Shown here one piece after another: positions 53,881-63,887 of a DNA stretch of 64,000 bases; the first letter of the stretch is position 1; every line of letters starts with the position of its first letter. The notes beneath the pieces are model-generated. The model searched no databases and had not been told where the DNA came from. It saw nothing but the letters and a program-made list of their open reading frames with translations. The translations under genes were made by a program, and so were the position numbers. The stretch comes from an uncultured Methanospirillum sp. (GTDB taxonomy: Archaea > Halobacteriota > Methanomicrobia > Methanomicrobiales > Methanospirillaceae), in NCBI RefSeq assembly GCF_963668475.1, contig NZ_OY764544.1, positions 2,790,001 through 2,854,000 of the forward strand, written 5' to 3'.

Positions 53881-54345
53881 TTAATACTTGAACCACCTCA
53901 TCATCACTATGGCATCCTCGGTGTTTGCATAATACTCTGCATACTGAAACACCGGTTCATACCCGAGTTTTTTGTAAAAAATCTGTGCTTTCTGGTTTGA
54001 TATCCTGACCTCAAGTTGCATTGCAGTGGCGCCCTTGAGCATGACCTGGTACTCTGCCCGCTGTACCAGGGCTGAGCCTATTCCTGACCCGCGATGAAGT
54101 GGCGATACCGCAAGGCTGCAGATATGGCCGTACATGTCTTCACCGGTATCCTCAACCCCACAGATGATATACCCGGCAACTCCGTCCGGTGCTTCAGCGA
54201 TAAAATTAGTATCCGGAAATATTTCCAGAGCCTCCTCCAGAGTATCCCTGCTCCATGAATCTGTAAATGATCTCTGTTCGATAGACTCAACTGCAGGAAT
54301 ATCAGCCTCTTTCATCCTGCGGATCTGCAGATTCCTGGTCTCCAT
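53881..54345 (-). CDS. rimI: GNAT N-acetyltransferase, RimI-like
   Basis: The 154-residue protein has IRRMKEADIPAVESIEQRSF at the start, the acetyl-CoA loop RGSGIGSALVQRAEYQ after LAVSPLHRG, and LEVRISNQKAQIFYKKLGYE at the end. These are RimI/archaeal NatA-catalytic hallmarks. It probably acetylates protein N-termini, including substrates with small second residues. Confidence 0.88.
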   Translation of the reverse strand: METRNLQIRRMKEADIPAVESIEQRSFTDSWSRDTLEEALEIFPDTNFIAEAPDGVAGYIICGVEDTGEDMYGHICSLAVSPLHRGSGIGSALVQRAEYQVMLKGATAMQLEVRISNQKAQIFYKKLGYEPVFQYAEYYANTEDAIVMMRWFKY

Positions 54346-54419
54346 ATTTGCAGTACTGGTTTGTCACTGCCCTCTTATAGGGGCAGGGGGATACGTATAA
54401 TCAGACTGGTGCCAGACAT

Positions 54420-55676
54420 ATGGTTCATATATATCCTTTTGCAGCGGTGCGGCCTGCTGATGGTAAGGCTCAGGAGATAGCTGCAGTGCCTTATGATGTG
54501 GTCAGTGCCTCAGAAGCACGTGAGATCATCGCCGTTCAGCCACTCAGTTTTCTCCGGATCAGCAGAGCAGATGCACTACTTCCTGACTCCGATCCGTATG
54601 CAGATCAGGTCTACTCCCTCTCAAGACAGATATTTGATAAGTATCTCACTGACAAGGTTATTATCCAGGAATCTGATCCTGCTCTCTATGTATACCGGGT
54701 TCTCCATGATGGACGGTCATACACCGGCCTTTCATGTTGCGTTGATGCCCGTGAGTACAAATCCGGTATTATTCACAAGCATGAACTGACACGGTACGAC
54801 AAGGAAGAAGACCGGACCCGGCACATCGATGCGATGAATGCCAATACCGGCCCGGTTGTCCTGCTTCACCTGAAGAACGAAGACGTTGCAAGCCTGCTTC
54901 AGAAAGGAACAGCCGGTGCACCCCTCATGGAGGTCACTGCAGCAAACGGGAGCATTCATCAGATCTTTGCTATCCGCGATCCTGAACAGATCCAAATTCT
55001 TGCAAAGGCATTTGGAGAGATTCCGGCCCTTTATATCGCTGATGGTCATCACCGGTGCAAGTCTGCCCTGAATGTTGCAGAGCGCAGGATTGAAAGGGGC
55101 ATCAGCATCCCTGAAGAGACCTGGCATGTAATGGGTGTCGTCTTTGCAGAGGATGAGGTGAAAGTTCACGGGTACAGTCGTCTGCTGACTTCCCTTGGTG
55201 AATATACACCTCAAACATTTCTGACCGCACTCCGGGCGGTTGCAACAGTAACACCATTTGATGGAATTGAGCCTTCTGCCTACTCGATTACGCCAAAGCA
55301 GAAGAAAGGCGAGCTTCACGTTTTTCATCTCTACCTGGAAGGAAGATGGTATGAATGTGCGATCCAGATCTCCGGTGCGGTCTCCCGGATTGATTCGCTC
55401 GATGTATCGGTTCTGCAGGATCAGGTTCTTGTTCCGTTCCTGGGAATCACCGATTCTCGGGGAGATGCCAGGCTCCAGTACTTAGGTGGTGCCCGACCCA
55501 TACGCGACCTGATGGCGAAGGTAGACTCTGGAGAATATGTAGCCGCGATTGCCATGCAGCCGGTGGATGTCCAGACCGTCTGTGCCATCGCAGATGACGG
55601 CGGGATCATGCCCCCGAAGTCCACCTGGTTTGAGCCAAAACTTCTGAGCGGTCTTCTTGTTCACCTGCTCGAATAA
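54420..55676 (+). CDS. DUF1015 family protein
   Basis: The 418-residue protein begins MVHIYPFAAVRPADGKAQEI and AAVPYDVVSASEAREI, the standard DUF1015 start. It has the central LYIADGHHRCKSALN motif (His-His-Arg), shared with ParB/serine-kinase-like folds such as SbnI/SerK. Some archaeal relatives are ADP- or ATP-dependent serine kinases, so small-molecule phosphorylation is possible. Complete length. Confidence 0.88.
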   Translation: MVHIYPFAAVRPADGKAQEIAAVPYDVVSASEAREIIAVQPLSFLRISRADALLPDSDPYADQVYSLSRQIFDKYLTDKVIIQESDPALYVYRVLHDGRSYTGLSCCVDAREYKSGIIHKHELTRYDKEEDRTRHIDAMNANTGPVVLLHLKNEDVASLLQKGTAGAPLMEVTAANGSIHQIFAIRDPEQIQILAKAFGEIPALYIADGHHRCKSALNVAERRIERGISIPEETWHVMGVVFAEDEVKVHGYSRLLTSLGEYTPQTFLTALRAVATVTPFDGIEPSAYSITPKQKKGELHVFHLYLEGRWYECAIQISGAVSRIDSLDVSVLQDQVLVPFLGITDSRGDARLQYLGGARPIRDLMAKVDSGEYVAAIAMQPVDVQTVCAIADDGGIMPPKSTWFEPKLLSGLLVHLLE

Positions 55677-55765
55677 AATGCTATACCATTTTTAGGCGAT
55701 GTGAGGCTCGTTCTGCCTCGTGACTGTTAAAAAGAGAAAATGAGTTACCGGGGGTAGCCGGCACC

Positions 55766-56707
55766 TTACGTTGAGCCCAGGACACTGACCGGGGCTTCGA
55801 TGTCTGTTGCAGTGCTCATCATCGAGACCATGTCAGGTTTTGCCATCATGGCGATGATATCATCCTGGCACTTGTAACTGCGTGCATGGAGGGTGTATGC
55901 TCCGCTGCCGTTCTTTGCATAGACCAGTGCGTAATACCGGGAACCGGTTGTCGGGTACGTGATTCCGACGTACTTGTTTGATCCGCTGCTGGTATCAGCC
56001 CTGGTTGCTGCACAGTTACTGTATCGTGGGTCACAGTCTTTGTAGACGTAGAGCGAGAAGTCTGATCCGCAGTATCCTCTCCTCATCGTGCTGACCTGAT
56101 CTGCTGACATCATCGCCATCGGGATGACCTGATCACCACAGGGACCTGAAAGGATCCACTCGATGTAGTTCCGGTCACCCATGATCTGATAGGTGTAGGT
56201 CTTTGCCTCACCTGCATTCAGGTACCCGGTCTTGACATCATCAGCTGCCGGGGCACAGTTGGTCCCGCCGCAGTTTGGATTACCATAGCATGGGCTTGGA
56301 CCTGGTGGGTTCGGTCCGGTGCAGGTGCTGGATGCATCAAGTGTGAACTGACCATATCCGGATGAGGAGTATACAACCACGTACCATGAGCCCTGATCAA
56401 GGTTCAGATACTTCACCTGATTGTATGAAGTTTCTGACTTGTCGTAATGTGCCATGATGTAGTTCTCATTCGGCCAGCTTCCGACCGGACTTCTCATCGC
56501 GTAGATGTCGAAGTCAGCTCCGTATGGCGCATTTAAAACCAGCTGGGCCCCGCAGTCCACCTGGATTTCGTACGTTGAGGCCTGCCCCTGATAAAGGTAG
56601 CCACTCTTTGACCAGAAGTACCCGGAACTTGCCGACCCGGGTGCAATACATGCTGCCATGACCACAAGGATCACCACAGCAGCCAGATATCCTGAAATGT
56701 GTTTCAT
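55766..56707 (-). CDS. Secreted protein with two PPC-like domains, paralogue A
   Basis: The 313-residue protein has a signal peptide (MKHISGYLAAVVILVVMAAC) and two tandem beta-sandwich repeats, each opening with a GYL...G...Y pattern (SGYLYQGQASTYEIQVDCG and TGYLNAGEAKTYTYQI) and ending with WYVVVYSSSGYGQFTL or YALVYAKNGSGAYTL. A Cys-rich linker (CYGNPNCGGTNCAP) joins them. PPC domains occur next to secreted peptidases, but no peptidase is fused here. Surface or adhesin role inferred. Confidence 0.8.
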   Translation of the reverse strand: MKHISGYLAAVVILVVMAACIAPGSASSGYFWSKSGYLYQGQASTYEIQVDCGAQLVLNAPYGADFDIYAMRSPVGSWPNENYIMAHYDKSETSYNQVKYLNLDQGSWYVVVYSSSGYGQFTLDASSTCTGPNPPGPSPCYGNPNCGGTNCAPAADDVKTGYLNAGEAKTYTYQIMGDRNYIEWILSGPCGDQVIPMAMMSADQVSTMRRGYCGSDFSLYVYKDCDPRYSNCAATRADTSSGSNKYVGITYPTTGSRYYALVYAKNGSGAYTLHARSYKCQDDIIAMMAKPDMVSMMSTATDIEAPVSVLGST

Positions 56708-56813
56708 TTTCCACTCCCCTTTACATTGAACAATGCTCTGACAGTATGATCTTACTCAAGGTTCCTAATCAATCTTCTCGTTTTACGGAGGCGTTTCTTT
56801 GGCTGATTTCCCA

Positions 56814-57752
56814 TCAGGATGGTGGTACAACCGAGGTTGCCGTATACATCATCGTTGTGATGTCAGGCTTATTCATCATCATGACCACATCGTCCTGGCA
56901 GGTATAACTCCGGCAGGTCAGAGTGTATTGTCCACTTCCCTGCTTGGCATATACCTGGGCATAGTAGGTTGCCCCGGTCTGTGGGTATGCGACGCCTACG
57001 TACCCGCCAGATCCTGATCCAGTATCAGCGTAATCTGCGTACCATCCCCAGTTTCTGCGATCCCCCTGTTTGTAGATGTAGAGATCAAAGTCTGTACCAC
57101 AGAACCTGGTCCGCATGGTCTGTACATCACCGGCAGACATCATGCTCATCGGGATGATCTCACTGCCACATGGCCCGGTGAGGATCCACTCAATGTAGCT
57201 TCGCTGGGCTGGGATGTAGTAACCGAACGTCTGGCTCTGGCCCTGGTAAAGGTATCCGGTCTTGACATCAGTCTTGAACGGACTGCAGCCGGGGTTACAC
57301 TGATCACCGCAGCAGGAATTCCCAAAGCAGGGATCCGGGTGCGAGTACGGAGGAATCGGGCAGGTACTGCTCCCTTCAAGCAAATACTGGCCGCTCCCTG
57401 ATCTGGCATAGATCGCGACGCACCAGGTACCAGGCTCAAGGGTGAGCGAACTTATGCCGCCGCTCCCGATAGAAGCCCTGTCATGATGAGTCCTGACATA
57501 GGAGACTCCCTGACAGGAATTGAACTGGTTGTAGTTTTTCATCGCATAGAGATCGAATGCAGTACCTGCCGGGGCCTGAAGCACAAGCTGGGTACTGCAG
57601 TCGATCTGCAACTGATGCACGATCCCCTGTCCTGAGTACAGGAGTCCGGATTTCGTCCAGGAGACCTGAGATCCAGCTGATACTGTACTCACGGCAAGGA
57701 GAAGGACGAGAAACAGCGTAATTAAACCGCTGTATAACCTGGATGAATTCAT
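56814..57752 (-). CDS. Secreted protein with two PPC-like domains, paralogue B
   Basis: The 312-residue protein is a clear tandem paralogue of the 55766 gene: signal MNSSRLYSGLITLFLVLLLA, SGLLYSGQGIVHQLQIDCS, the Cys-rich linker (CFGNSCCGDQCNPGC), TGYLYQGQSQTFGYYI, IPMSMMSAGDVQTMRTRFCG, and a C-terminal MMNKPDITTMMYTAT. About half the residues match by eye. Both are on the minus strand 107 bases apart, suggesting a tandem duplication. Confidence 0.8.
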   Translation of the reverse strand: MNSSRLYSGLITLFLVLLLAVSTVSAGSQVSWTKSGLLYSGQGIVHQLQIDCSTQLVLQAPAGTAFDLYAMKNYNQFNSCQGVSYVRTHHDRASIGSGGISSLTLEPGTWCVAIYARSGSGQYLLEGSSTCPIPPYSHPDPCFGNSCCGDQCNPGCSPFKTDVKTGYLYQGQSQTFGYYIPAQRSYIEWILTGPCGSEIIPMSMMSAGDVQTMRTRFCGTDFDLYIYKQGDRRNWGWYADYADTGSGSGGYVGVAYPQTGATYYAQVYAKQGSGQYTLTCRSYTCQDDVVMMMNKPDITTMMYTATSVVPPS

Positions 57753-57874
57753 TTTACCTCTCCTGCAGGGTGCTCACACCCTGTCATGATCGATACTATC
57801 CGGGTAGTGGGTGATAATCCTTCTCCTGTCAGAAAAAGAATTGTATGCTGAGTTTTACAAAAAGAAAAGGGGTC

Positions 57875-58654
57875 TTACTGGCTTTTTGAGGACTGCGGCC
57901 GGACCATCCGCTCCTCGTCTGATCGGTACATCTCAACAACCCCGCCGACGACGATAACAGCAGGTGGTCTGACACCTGCCGCAGTTGCACGCTCAGCAAT
58001 GGTGGCAAGTGTTCCGATCGTCTCCCGCTGATCAGGCCTGAGTCCGCGTTCAATTACTGCGACTGGGGTCTCCGGTTCCCTTCCGAATCTGATCAATGTT
58101 TCTGCTATCGTTGGGAGGTTTTTCACGCCCATGAGGATCACGATCGTTCCACGGCTGCGTGCAAGCCACTCCCAGTCGATGGCAGACTCTTCTTTAGTAG
58201 GGTCCTCGTTCCCGGTGATCACCGTGACCTGTGATGCCCACTTCCGGTGCGTGACAGGTATCCCGACCGATGCAGGTACCGCTATTGCACTCGTCACCCC
58301 GGGAACCACCTCGACCGGGATGCCATGTTCCCTGCAGGTCTCAAGCTCTTCCCCTCCCCTGCCGAACATGAATGGATCACCGCCTTTCAGCCTGACAACT
58401 CTCTTTCCTTCTCTGGCACGCTGAATCATGAGGTCTTCTATCTCACCCTGTTTCCTGGTGTGCTTGTCCCCATACTTTCCGACGTCTATCAGTTCAGCAG
58501 TCTGTGGGAGGGAGGCAAGTACCTCATCCCCGGGGAGCTGGTCGTACAGAATTACTTCAGCCTGATCGATCACTTCACGGGCCCTGAGTGTGAGCATCCC
58601 GCACCCTCCCGGTCCGGAACCGACCAGGTATACTTTTCCTGTTGTTTCAGTCAT
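57875..58654 (-). CDS. cobA: Uroporphyrinogen-III C-methyltransferase
   Basis: From ATG 58654 ([17 protein letters not shown]) the product is about 259 residues. It has the SUMT motifs VGSGPGGCGML, AEVILYDQLPGDEVL, VVRLKGGDPFMFGRGGEE, VVPGVTSAIAVPASVGIP and a final GVRPPAVIVVGGVV. It adds two methyls to uroporphyrinogen III to make precorrin-2 for siroheme, F430 and cobamides. It overlaps hemC by eight bases and ends the operon. Confidence 0.95.
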   Translation of the reverse strand: MTETTGKVYLVGSGPGGCGMLTLRAREVIDQAEVILYDQLPGDEVLASLPQTAELIDVGKYGDKHTRKQGEIEDLMIQRAREGKRVVRLKGGDPFMFGRGGEELETCREHGIPVEVVPGVTSAIAVPASVGIPVTHRKWASQVTVITGNEDPTKEESAIDWEWLARSRGTIVILMGVKNLPTIAETLIRFGREPETPVAVIERGLRPDQRETIGTLATIAERATAAGVRPPAVIVVGGVVEMYRSDEERMVRPQSSKSQ

Positions 58655-59534
58655 GTGAAAGTCCCAGCCTCTCATAGGCTTCATCAATCAGATCGCGTCC
58701 GCTCTCCCTGACCTCATCACCAAACTTCTGTGCCTCTTCCGGATCGCTGATTGTTCGCTCAAGTCTGAAGATCCGATCACCTTCAAGCGAGAGGACTTCT
58801 GCGATCAGGTACCGGTTTTTACAGTAGATCCCGAGCGGAGTGTAGCAGCCCCCACCGATCTTCTCCATGACTGCCCGTTCGATCATGGTGTCAGTCCTGG
58901 TGGCCTGATCATCGATACACTCAAGGGCTCTGGTGACTGTGGGTTCATCCCTGCTCACCACTGCGATCGTCCCCTGGTTAGTGGACGGGACATGGACTGT
59001 CGGTTCAAGTCTGAATCCGGGAAGTGTGAGTGAGAGCCGCTGGAGTCCCGCCTCGGCAAGAACGATCGCGTCGTACTCTCCCTCCCTCAGTTTTCCAAGT
59101 CGTGTGTCAACATTCCCCCTGAGCGGACGAATCGATATCCCCGACCAGTGACGCTGGAGTTGGGCGGTCCGTCTGGTACTCGAGGTGCCGATGACTCTGA
59201 TGGCATCTCGATCCTTCTCTGTCACGACATAATCAGCAGGAGAGTCACGCTTCAGGATCGCTGAGGTCACGATCCCGTCAGGCCGCTCTGCAGGGATGTC
59301 TTTCATCGAGTGGACTGCGAGATCGATCTCTCCTCTTTTCAGGGCATCATCAAGAGCCCTGACAAACACTCCCTGCCCGCCGATCTCATGGAGAGGTACA
59401 CCGGTCTGCTCATCACCGGCAGTAGAGATAAAGACGAGTTCTGTCGTTATCCCCTCATTCTGCAGGAGGCCGGCAACCTTTTCTGCCTGCGCCCGTGCAA
59501 GCATCGAACTTCTGGTTCCGATCTTCAGATGCAT
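58647..59534 (-). CDS. hemC: Porphobilinogen deaminase
   Basis: The 295-residue enzyme polymerises four porphobilinogens to hydroxymethylbilane. It has [59 protein letters not shown] and the dipyrromethane cofactor Cys in [15 protein letters not shown]. It overlaps the end of hemL by ten bases. Confidence 0.96.
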   Translation of the reverse strand: MHLKIGTRSSMLARAQAEKVAGLLQNEGITTELVFISTAGDEQTGVPLHEIGGQGVFVRALDDALKRGEIDLAVHSMKDIPAERPDGIVTSAILKRDSPADYVVTEKDRDAIRVIGTSSTRRTAQLQRHWSGISIRPLRGNVDTRLGKLREGEYDAIVLAEAGLQRLSLTLPGFRLEPTVHVPSTNQGTIAVVSRDEPTVTRALECIDDQATRTDTMIERAVMEKIGGGCYTPLGIYCKNRYLIAEVLSLEGDRIFRLERTISDPEEAQKFGDEVRESGRDLIDEAYERLGLSHD

Positions 59535-60766
59535 GCCTTGTATGCCTGGCTGATCGCCTCTATCTCGCGGTCTGAATGTGCATTTGAGATGAAGTTGGTC
59601 TCAAACTGGGAAGGCGGGAGGAAGATACCTGCTTTGAGCATCTTCTCCCAGAACACTCTGAATACAGATGTGTCAGCCTCTTTTGCCTCCCTGTAATTCC
59701 TCGGGGACTGTGATCTGAAGTAATACTTGAACATCGACCCAAGTCTGACAAATGATCCTTCCTTCCCGGTGCAGGCCTCTTCTATTGCAGCAGTCTTCTT
59801 CTCCAGTTCAGAATACATTCCCGGATGCTCATGGATCCATTTGAGTGTTGCAATCCCTGCCGTGAGTGAGAGAGGGTTACCTGAGAAGGTCCCGGCCTGA
59901 TACACCGGCCCTGCCGGGGCTATCAGGCTCATGATCTCTTTCCTGCCTCCGAATGCACCGATGGGGAGACCACCACCCAGGATCTTTCCGAGTGTGGTAA
60001 GGTCCGGCTTTATCCCAAAGTACTGCTGTGCTCCCCCGATACCAAGCCGGTACCCGGTGATCACCTCGTCAAAGATCAGCAGAACATCGTGTTCGGCTGT
60101 AACTTTTCTGACTTCAGCAAGGTACCCTGGATCTGGAAGGATAGGGCCGATGTTCCCAAGCACCGGTTCCATGATGAGGGCAGCGATGGATGATGCGTCC
60201 TTATCCAGAAGGAGAGTGAGTGACTCGATATCGTTGTATGGGATCTGTCTTGTATGCTTCACGAGGTCGGCAGGCACTCCTGCCGAATCAGGCTGACCGA
60301 GTGTTGTGCATCCTGACCCTGCCTGCACGAGGACTGCATCGTGTGCACCGTGAAATCCCCCTTCTATCTTGATGATATCAGTCCTGCCGGTGAATCCCCG
60401 TGCAAGCCTGAGTGCTGCCATGGTTGCCTCTGATCCTGATGAGACAAACCGCACCATATCCATGGCCGGATGATCCCTGATCACCTGCTTTGCGAGTGTT
60501 ATCTCGGCTGGAGCAGGTGTCCCGTACAGCCAGCCGTCAGCGATCTGGTTCGTTATCGCCTCCCTGACTGACTGATGTGCATGGCCGAGGATCAGGGGAC
60601 CGTATGCACAACAACAGTCGATCAGTTCAGCGCCATCGGCGGTTGTAATCCGGGGGCCGTGTCCTGAAATTGTATAGAACGGGTACGGCTGTATGGCCCT
60701 GACCGGGCTTGAAACTCCGCCGGGAATTATCTGCTTTGCAATATCGTAGTATTCACTGCTCTTCAT
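59525..60766 (-). CDS. hemL: Glutamate-1-semialdehyde 2,1-aminomutase
   Basis: From ATG 60766, preceded by GGTGG, the product is about 413 residues: [66 protein letters not shown], and the PLP lysine in [18 protein letters not shown]. It makes 5-aminolevulinate. It overlaps the hemB stop by 14 bases. Confidence 0.96.
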   Translation of the reverse strand: MKSSEYYDIAKQIIPGGVSSPVRAIQPYPFYTISGHGPRITTADGAELIDCCCAYGPLILGHAHQSVREAITNQIADGWLYGTPAPAEITLAKQVIRDHPAMDMVRFVSSGSEATMAALRLARGFTGRTDIIKIEGGFHGAHDAVLVQAGSGCTTLGQPDSAGVPADLVKHTRQIPYNDIESLTLLLDKDASSIAALIMEPVLGNIGPILPDPGYLAEVRKVTAEHDVLLIFDEVITGYRLGIGGAQQYFGIKPDLTTLGKILGGGLPIGAFGGRKEIMSLIAPAGPVYQAGTFSGNPLSLTAGIATLKWIHEHPGMYSELEKKTAAIEEACTGKEGSFVRLGSMFKYYFRSQSPRNYREAKEADTSVFRVFWEKMLKAGIFLPPSQFETNFISNAHSDREIEAISQAYKACI

Positions 60767-61718
60767 CGATCCACCTGCATACCGATTCAGCAAAGTATGT
60801 GATGATCAGATCTGCCCCTGCCCGCCTGAGCGAGATAAGGCTCTCCATCACAACACGTCTCTCATCAAGCCAGCCATTCATGGCTGCAGCCTTGATCATT
60901 GAGTACTCGCCAGAGACCTGATAGGCTGCAACCGGGAGACCAAGTGTTGCCACATCTGATATGATGTCACCAAACCATCCTGCAGGCTTGACCATCAGGA
61001 TGTCAGCCCCTTCTGCAGCGTCAAGTTCAGACTCCCTGAGTGCTTCACGCCGGTTTCCAACCGGCTCCTGGTACGTGGTCCTGTCACCAAACGAGTATCC
61101 GGATCCTGCCGCGTCACGGAACGGACCATACAGGCTGCTTGAAAACTTGGAGGAGTAGGACATGATCGGGATCTCGTCGTATCCGTTCTCATCAAGTGCT
61201 GACCTGAGGGCGGTCACCATTCCATCAAGCATGCATGAAGGGGCGATGATATCAGCACCTGCAGCAGCATGGGAGACTGCGATCTTCTGCATCAGGGCGA
61301 GTGATTCGTCGTTCTTCAGATCTACTCCATCTCTGCAATCACCGATGATCCCGCAATGCCCGTGTGATGTGTACTCGCATGCACAGAGATCGGTGATGAT
61401 CACCATGTCAGGAACCGCGGCCTTGATCGCTTTTATCGTCTGCTGGATAACTCCGTCAGGGGCGAAAGCTCCTGAGGCAGCCTCGTCCTTCTCTTTTGGA
61501 ATCCCGAAGAGGAGCACAGCCCTGATCCCAAGTGATGCCAGACTCCTGCATACTTCACCGGCCATTGCCGGTGGATATCGCATCACTCCAGGCATTGAGG
61601 CAATGGCAACCGGGGATGTTGCTGTCTCATCAAAGAAGAGGGGAGCAATAAGATCTGTCTTGGCGATTCGGGTCTCATTCAGAAGCGGGCGAATCAGCCG
61701 CCTCCTCAGTCGTCTCAT
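60753..61718 (-). CDS. hemB: Delta-aminolevulinic acid dehydratase
   Basis: ATG 61718 forms an ATGA overlap with the hemA stop and gives about 321 residues starting [13 protein letters not shown]; a GTG/ATG upstream at 61736 is less likely. It has the Cys-rich metal site [19 protein letters not shown], and two active-site lysines in [20 protein letters not shown] and [11 protein letters not shown]. It condenses two ALA into porphobilinogen. Confidence 0.95.
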   Translation of the reverse strand: MRRLRRRLIRPLLNETRIAKTDLIAPLFFDETATSPVAIASMPGVMRYPPAMAGEVCRSLASLGIRAVLLFGIPKEKDEAASGAFAPDGVIQQTIKAIKAAVPDMVIITDLCACEYTSHGHCGIIGDCRDGVDLKNDESLALMQKIAVSHAAAGADIIAPSCMLDGMVTALRSALDENGYDEIPIMSYSSKFSSSLYGPFRDAAGSGYSFGDRTTYQEPVGNRREALRESELDAAEGADILMVKPAGWFGDIISDVATLGLPVAAYQVSGEYSMIKAAAMNGWLDERRVVMESLISLRRAGADLIITYFAESVCRWIDEEQ

Positions 61719-62989
61719 TCTGATTTGCGGGAACATAATCCTTCTCCTCTGGTAATTGCCGAGACAAGTTCCTCTGCACGGGCAATCTCGCCCCGTTCAG
61801 CACAGAACCGTATCGACATGGTCACATCAGCCAGGAGTTTTCTGGTCAGAGCCCGGCTCAGATCCTCTGCGATCTCACGAACATGATCATCACATCCCTG
61901 CAGACGGGCAAATGCCCGGTCACGCTCACGGATCCTGACCGTTTCAGCCCAGGTATGCAGGGTTGCAAGCGTCTCATCTGCTGCCCTCCTGTTATACAGC
62001 CTGATGAACTGATCCAGTTCCTCTTCAAGAAAGATCCTGGCCCTGGTTGCTGCCTCCTGTCTGAGCTGGGTCGTTGTGTCATTGACCTGTCTGAGATCAT
62101 CGATGGTAAAGAGGCAGATCCCGTCGATCGTTCCAACCTCCTCTTCCACATCTCGCGGCTGGGCAATGTCTACAATGATAATGGGTTTAACCTCACCGTC
62201 GAGCGGCCAGGTCCTCCCTTTCATCGCCTCCCTGACATCATTTGCACGGACTACCGGGTGAGGAGCAGCTGTGCAGCAGATCACCACATCCGAAAGGGCG
62301 AGGTACCGGTAGAGATCATCCATCGGCACTGCGGTCCCGTCGATCTTGTGAGCAAGAACCCGGGCCCTGTCAAGTGTCCGGTTTGCAACATAAATGGCAG
62401 AGAGTTTCTTTGCTGCGAGTGCCTGGGTAACCAGCACTCCCATCTCGCCGCTGCCAAGGATGAGAATCCGTTTCCCATCCAGTGTGTGCAACTGCTCTTC
62501 GGCAAGGAGCACTGCTGCGGATCCGACAGATATCGCACCATTATTGATCCCGGTTCTCCTTCGTGCTTCGGACCCGGCATGAATCGCCTTGTTGATACAG
62601 AGAGCCAGGATAGGACTTGCAACACCAAGCTCTTCCGAGAGGGTGAGAGAGCGTCTGAGCTGGCCCAGGATCTGATCCTCTCCGATGATCAGCGAGTCTA
62701 TCCCTGCTGCAAGTTCGAGCAGGTGAGAGAGTGCTTCCTGGTCCTGGTAAAGTCTGAACCTGGTTCTCCCCCTGCTCTGGAGAAACTCTGTCAGGATGTC
62801 AGGCTCCCCGTGAACGATAACTTCAACACGGTTGCACGTCTGCAGGAGAGCGACTCCCTTGAACCATTCCCGTGCGGTGGTAAGAAACTCCTCTTCGTCA
62901 ATAAATCTGAACTCTTCTATCTCCGGAACTGAGGCAGTGTGGTGTGATATACCTGCAATAGTCAGAGGAGCGAAGAGGGTTGGTCTCAT
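61715..62989 (-). CDS. hemA: Glutamyl-tRNA reductase
   Basis: The 424-residue enzyme starts the C5 tetrapyrrole pathway by reducing glutamyl-tRNA to glutamate-1-semialdehyde. It has AGISHHTASVPEIEEFRF, the catalytic Cys in LLQTCNRVEVIV, EDQILGQLRRS, and the NADPH motif RILILGSGEMGVLVTQAL. It overlaps the precorrin-2 dehydrogenase gene by four bases. Confidence 0.96.
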   Translation of the reverse strand: MRPTLFAPLTIAGISHHTASVPEIEEFRFIDEEEFLTTAREWFKGVALLQTCNRVEVIVHGEPDILTEFLQSRGRTRFRLYQDQEALSHLLELAAGIDSLIIGEDQILGQLRRSLTLSEELGVASPILALCINKAIHAGSEARRRTGINNGAISVGSAAVLLAEEQLHTLDGKRILILGSGEMGVLVTQALAAKKLSAIYVANRTLDRARVLAHKIDGTAVPMDDLYRYLALSDVVICCTAAPHPVVRANDVREAMKGRTWPLDGEVKPIIIVDIAQPRDVEEEVGTIDGICLFTIDDLRQVNDTTTQLRQEAATRARIFLEEELDQFIRLYNRRAADETLATLHTWAETVRIRERDRAFARLQGCDDHVREIAEDLSRALTRKLLADVTMSIRFCAERGEIARAEELVSAITRGEGLCSRKSE

Positions 62990-63606
62990 GCGAGGTACTT
63001 CTCCCTAACCTGTGTGAGTGCGTCCTCTGTTCCATTCTGAAGGTTCTTCCACGCTTCAGCATCATGAAGAACTGCTGTCAGAATTTCTCTGCGTCGGGCC
63101 TGTGGGATCTGGCGCATCTTCAGGTCCTTTCTGAGTTCTTCCTCCAGAGCGATCATCTGATCGAGATCAGGCCAGGCAGCCTCTATCTGTTCACGGATGA
63201 ATCGGGAGACTGCCGGACTCCCTCCCTGAGTACTGACTGCGATGGTGAACCTCTCGCCTGAGAACTTTGCCGGGAGTGTGACGTCAGCAGGCGGATCGGT
63301 TGCATTGTTACAGAGTATCCCGTCGGTCCTGCATCTGTCTGCTATAATCTGGTTAAGATCAGGATCCGAGGTCGCCGTGACAACCAGGAACGCGCCTCTG
63401 ATGAGATCTGAAATTTCGGTTTCAACTCGTGGTATTGCGGTTCTGATCTGTTTCACCGGGAGTGACTCGAATGCAGGTGTGAACGTTCGGCTGTAGACCG
63501 TAACATCAGCTTCACCAGCAAAGTACCTGGCCTTGCGTTCTCCCACTTCTCCCCCTCCGAAGATGGTCACCGGTTTGTGAGCACAGTCAACCATGAGGGG
63601 TATCAT
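62986..63606 (-). CDS. Precorrin-2 dehydrogenase
   Basis: The 206-residue protein begins MIPLMVDCAHKPVTIFGGGE and VGERKARYF, the NAD site of CysG-N/Met8p/SirC enzymes. It contains FLVVTATSDPDLNQIIADR, ILCNNATDPPADVTLPAKF and FTIAVSTQGGSPAVSRFIRE. It oxidises precorrin-2 to sirohydrochlorin and may also chelate metal. It is first in the six-gene operon, so siroheme or F430 flux is made with ALA synthesis. Confidence 0.93.
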   Translation of the reverse strand: MIPLMVDCAHKPVTIFGGGEVGERKARYFAGEADVTVYSRTFTPAFESLPVKQIRTAIPRVETEISDLIRGAFLVVTATSDPDLNQIIADRCRTDGILCNNATDPPADVTLPAKFSGERFTIAVSTQGGSPAVSRFIREQIEAAWPDLDQMIALEEELRKDLKMRQIPQARRREILTAVLHDAEAWKNLQNGTEDALTQVREKYLA

Positions 63607-63775
63607 TGTAAGAAATTGGGAGATGAAAAATATGAATCTGTCTAAAATTTACCCTGATTTATTGTCAATTCCTCTCATTTTTAAAAATTTTATCACCTGA
63701 TATCCTGGTTAGTATTATGGGCGCGTGTTATGTTCCTGAATGATGGTGGTACTCCTCAACAGAGTAATTTCAAAA

Positions 63776-63784
63776 ATTATATAT
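63776..63784 (+). promoter_or_regulatory. TATA box of tRNA-Gly
   Basis: ATTATATAT lies about 32-40 bases before the tRNA 5' end, consistent with an archaeal promoter and a short 5' leader. A T-rich stretch after 63890 would end transcription. Confidence 0.6.
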
Positions 63785-63815
63785 GGTGATGAGTGCCACC
63801 TTGTAGAGCACTTAC

Positions 63816-63887
63816 GCATCGATAGTGTAGTGGTCATCACTAGGCGTTGCCAACGCCTAAACCCGGGTTCGAGTCCCGGTCGATGCA
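63816..63887 (+). tRNA. tRNA-Gly (anticodon GCC)
   Basis: A 72-base cloverleaf: acceptor GCATCGA/TCGATGC with discriminator A, anticodon stem AGGCG/CGCCT with loop TTGCCAA (GCC), and T-arm CCGGG-TTCGAGT-CCCGG. No CCA is encoded and no intron is seen. It reads GGC/GGU codons. Confidence 0.97.
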
